Assembly: GCA_938091715.1 (NCBI GenBank)
Contig: CALKMT010000016.1
Span: 1 to 5,854, forward strand
Length of the DNA stretch: 5,854 bases
Direction of reading: 5' to 3'
DNA from: an uncultured Litorivicinus sp.
GTDB lineage: Bacteria; Pseudomonadota; Gammaproteobacteria; Pseudomonadales; Litorivicinaceae
Shown: positions 5,388-5,854 of the stretch, piece by piece
Position numbering within the stretch: the first letter of the stretch is position 1
How the letters are laid out: each line of letters starts with the position of its first letter
Notes under the pieces: model-generated
Told to the model about the DNA's origin: nothing
Seen by the model: only the letters and a program-made list of their open reading frames with translations
Database searches by the model: none
Program-made: the position numbers and the translations under genes

Positions 5388-5854
5388 ACAGACGTGAATG
5401 GCTGGCCATGACGGCCGTAATCCCAGGCTTGGCCCGCGCTGGCATGACCGAAAGCGGTGAAAAACTCCGCCCGAAATTGGCCATCATCATGGACGATTTG
5501 GGCTATCGCGAGCGCGACAGTTACGCCGCCATTGAATTACCCGCTGCCTTGACCGTGGCGATTCTGCCCCACACCCAGCACTCCGAGGCACTGAGCACCG
5601 GGGCTCAGGCCTTTGGCCACGAGGTCATGCTGCACCTGCCAATGCAGGCGTCAAATGGCAAATACCTGGGCCAGGGTGGTCTGACACTGGACATGGATGC
5701 GGCCCAGATCGGGCACTGGGTCAAAGCCGGATTCGACAGCGTGCCCGGCGCAGTGGGATTCAATAACCACATGGGCAGCGCATTCAGCCAGTCCCCTGGG
5801 GCCTTGAGTAAAGTGATGTTAGAGGCCCGAGGCCGGGCAGAGTACTTTGTCGAC
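5384..5854 (+). CDS. yibQ: Divergent polysaccharide deacetylase, YibQ family (3' end cut by the window)
   Basis: The first 157 codons of a protein that continues beyond the right edge; the family usually has about 250-320 residues. The ATG overlaps the ctpA stop by 4 nt (ATGA). Family motifs are LAIIMDDLGY (32-41), ILPHTQHS (60-67), HEVMLHLPMQ (79-88), and GFNNHMGSAFS (125-135), with the frame ending in YFVD where the family has its F-x-D strand. These belong to the divergent polysaccharide deacetylase family (DUF610), exported proteins of unproven substrate that commonly accompany envC. The N-terminus MNRREWLAMTAVIPGLARA has a twin arginine followed by x-W-L, which resembles a Tat leader, though the hydrophobic part is short. 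A Sec leader is the alternative. The family call is firm; the reaction is not established. Confidence 0.92.
   Translation, partial: MNRREWLAMTAVIPGLARAGMTESGEKLRPKLAIIMDDLGYRERDSYAAIELPAALTVAILPHTQHSEALSTGAQAFGHEVMLHLPMQASNGKYLGQGGLTLDMDAAQIGHWVKAGFDSVPGAVGFNNHMGSAFSQSPGALSKVMLEARGRAEYFVD

Overview
The window is a chromosomal housekeeping locus of a gammaproteobacterium. The gene order on the minus strand is rhodanese (YibN type), grxC, secB. Facing away from it on the plus strand are gpmI, envC, a ctpA-type S41 protease, and a yibQ-type divergent polysaccharide deacetylase. SecB limits the host to proteobacteria. A secB/grxC/yibN cluster divergent from gpmI/envC/ctpA/yibQ is the arrangement I know from Pseudomonas and Oceanospirillales-like lineages; in E. 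coli no ctpA lies between envC and yibQ, and gpsA follows secB. The genus cannot be named from this sequence.

Layout. Positions 1-301 hold no gene. They carry a dense set of repeats and hairpins: two near-identical copies of an element with a strong minus-strand intrinsic terminator, a decayed third copy, another terminator-like hairpin, and a 68-nt imperfect palindrome that runs into the end of secB. Positions 302-1418 are the minus-strand operon rhodanese > grxC > secB. Its junctions are tight, and each downstream Shine-Dalgarno sequence lies in the end of the gene before it. Positions 1419-1522 are a 104-bp divergent regulatory region with a plausible minus-strand promoter and a short dyad. 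Positions 1523-5854 are the plus-strand unit gpmI > envC > ctpA > yibQ. gpmI and envC overlap by 4 nt (GTGA), ctpA and yibQ overlap by 4 nt (ATGA), and yibQ runs off the right edge.

How the genes work together. The minus operon covers export and thiol chemistry: SecB chaperones preproteins, GrxC reduces disulfides, and the membrane-tethered rhodanese handles persulfide sulfur. The plus unit starts with a glycolytic mutase and continues with three exported envelope proteins. EnvC is a catalytically dead LytM protein of the amidase-activator type, CtpA is a periplasmic PDZ protease with an intact Ser/Lys/Gln centre, and YibQ has a possible twin-arginine leader. The coding genes look ordinary and intact. 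The least explained part is the left 312 bp, where a repeat arm supplies the last codons and stop of secB.
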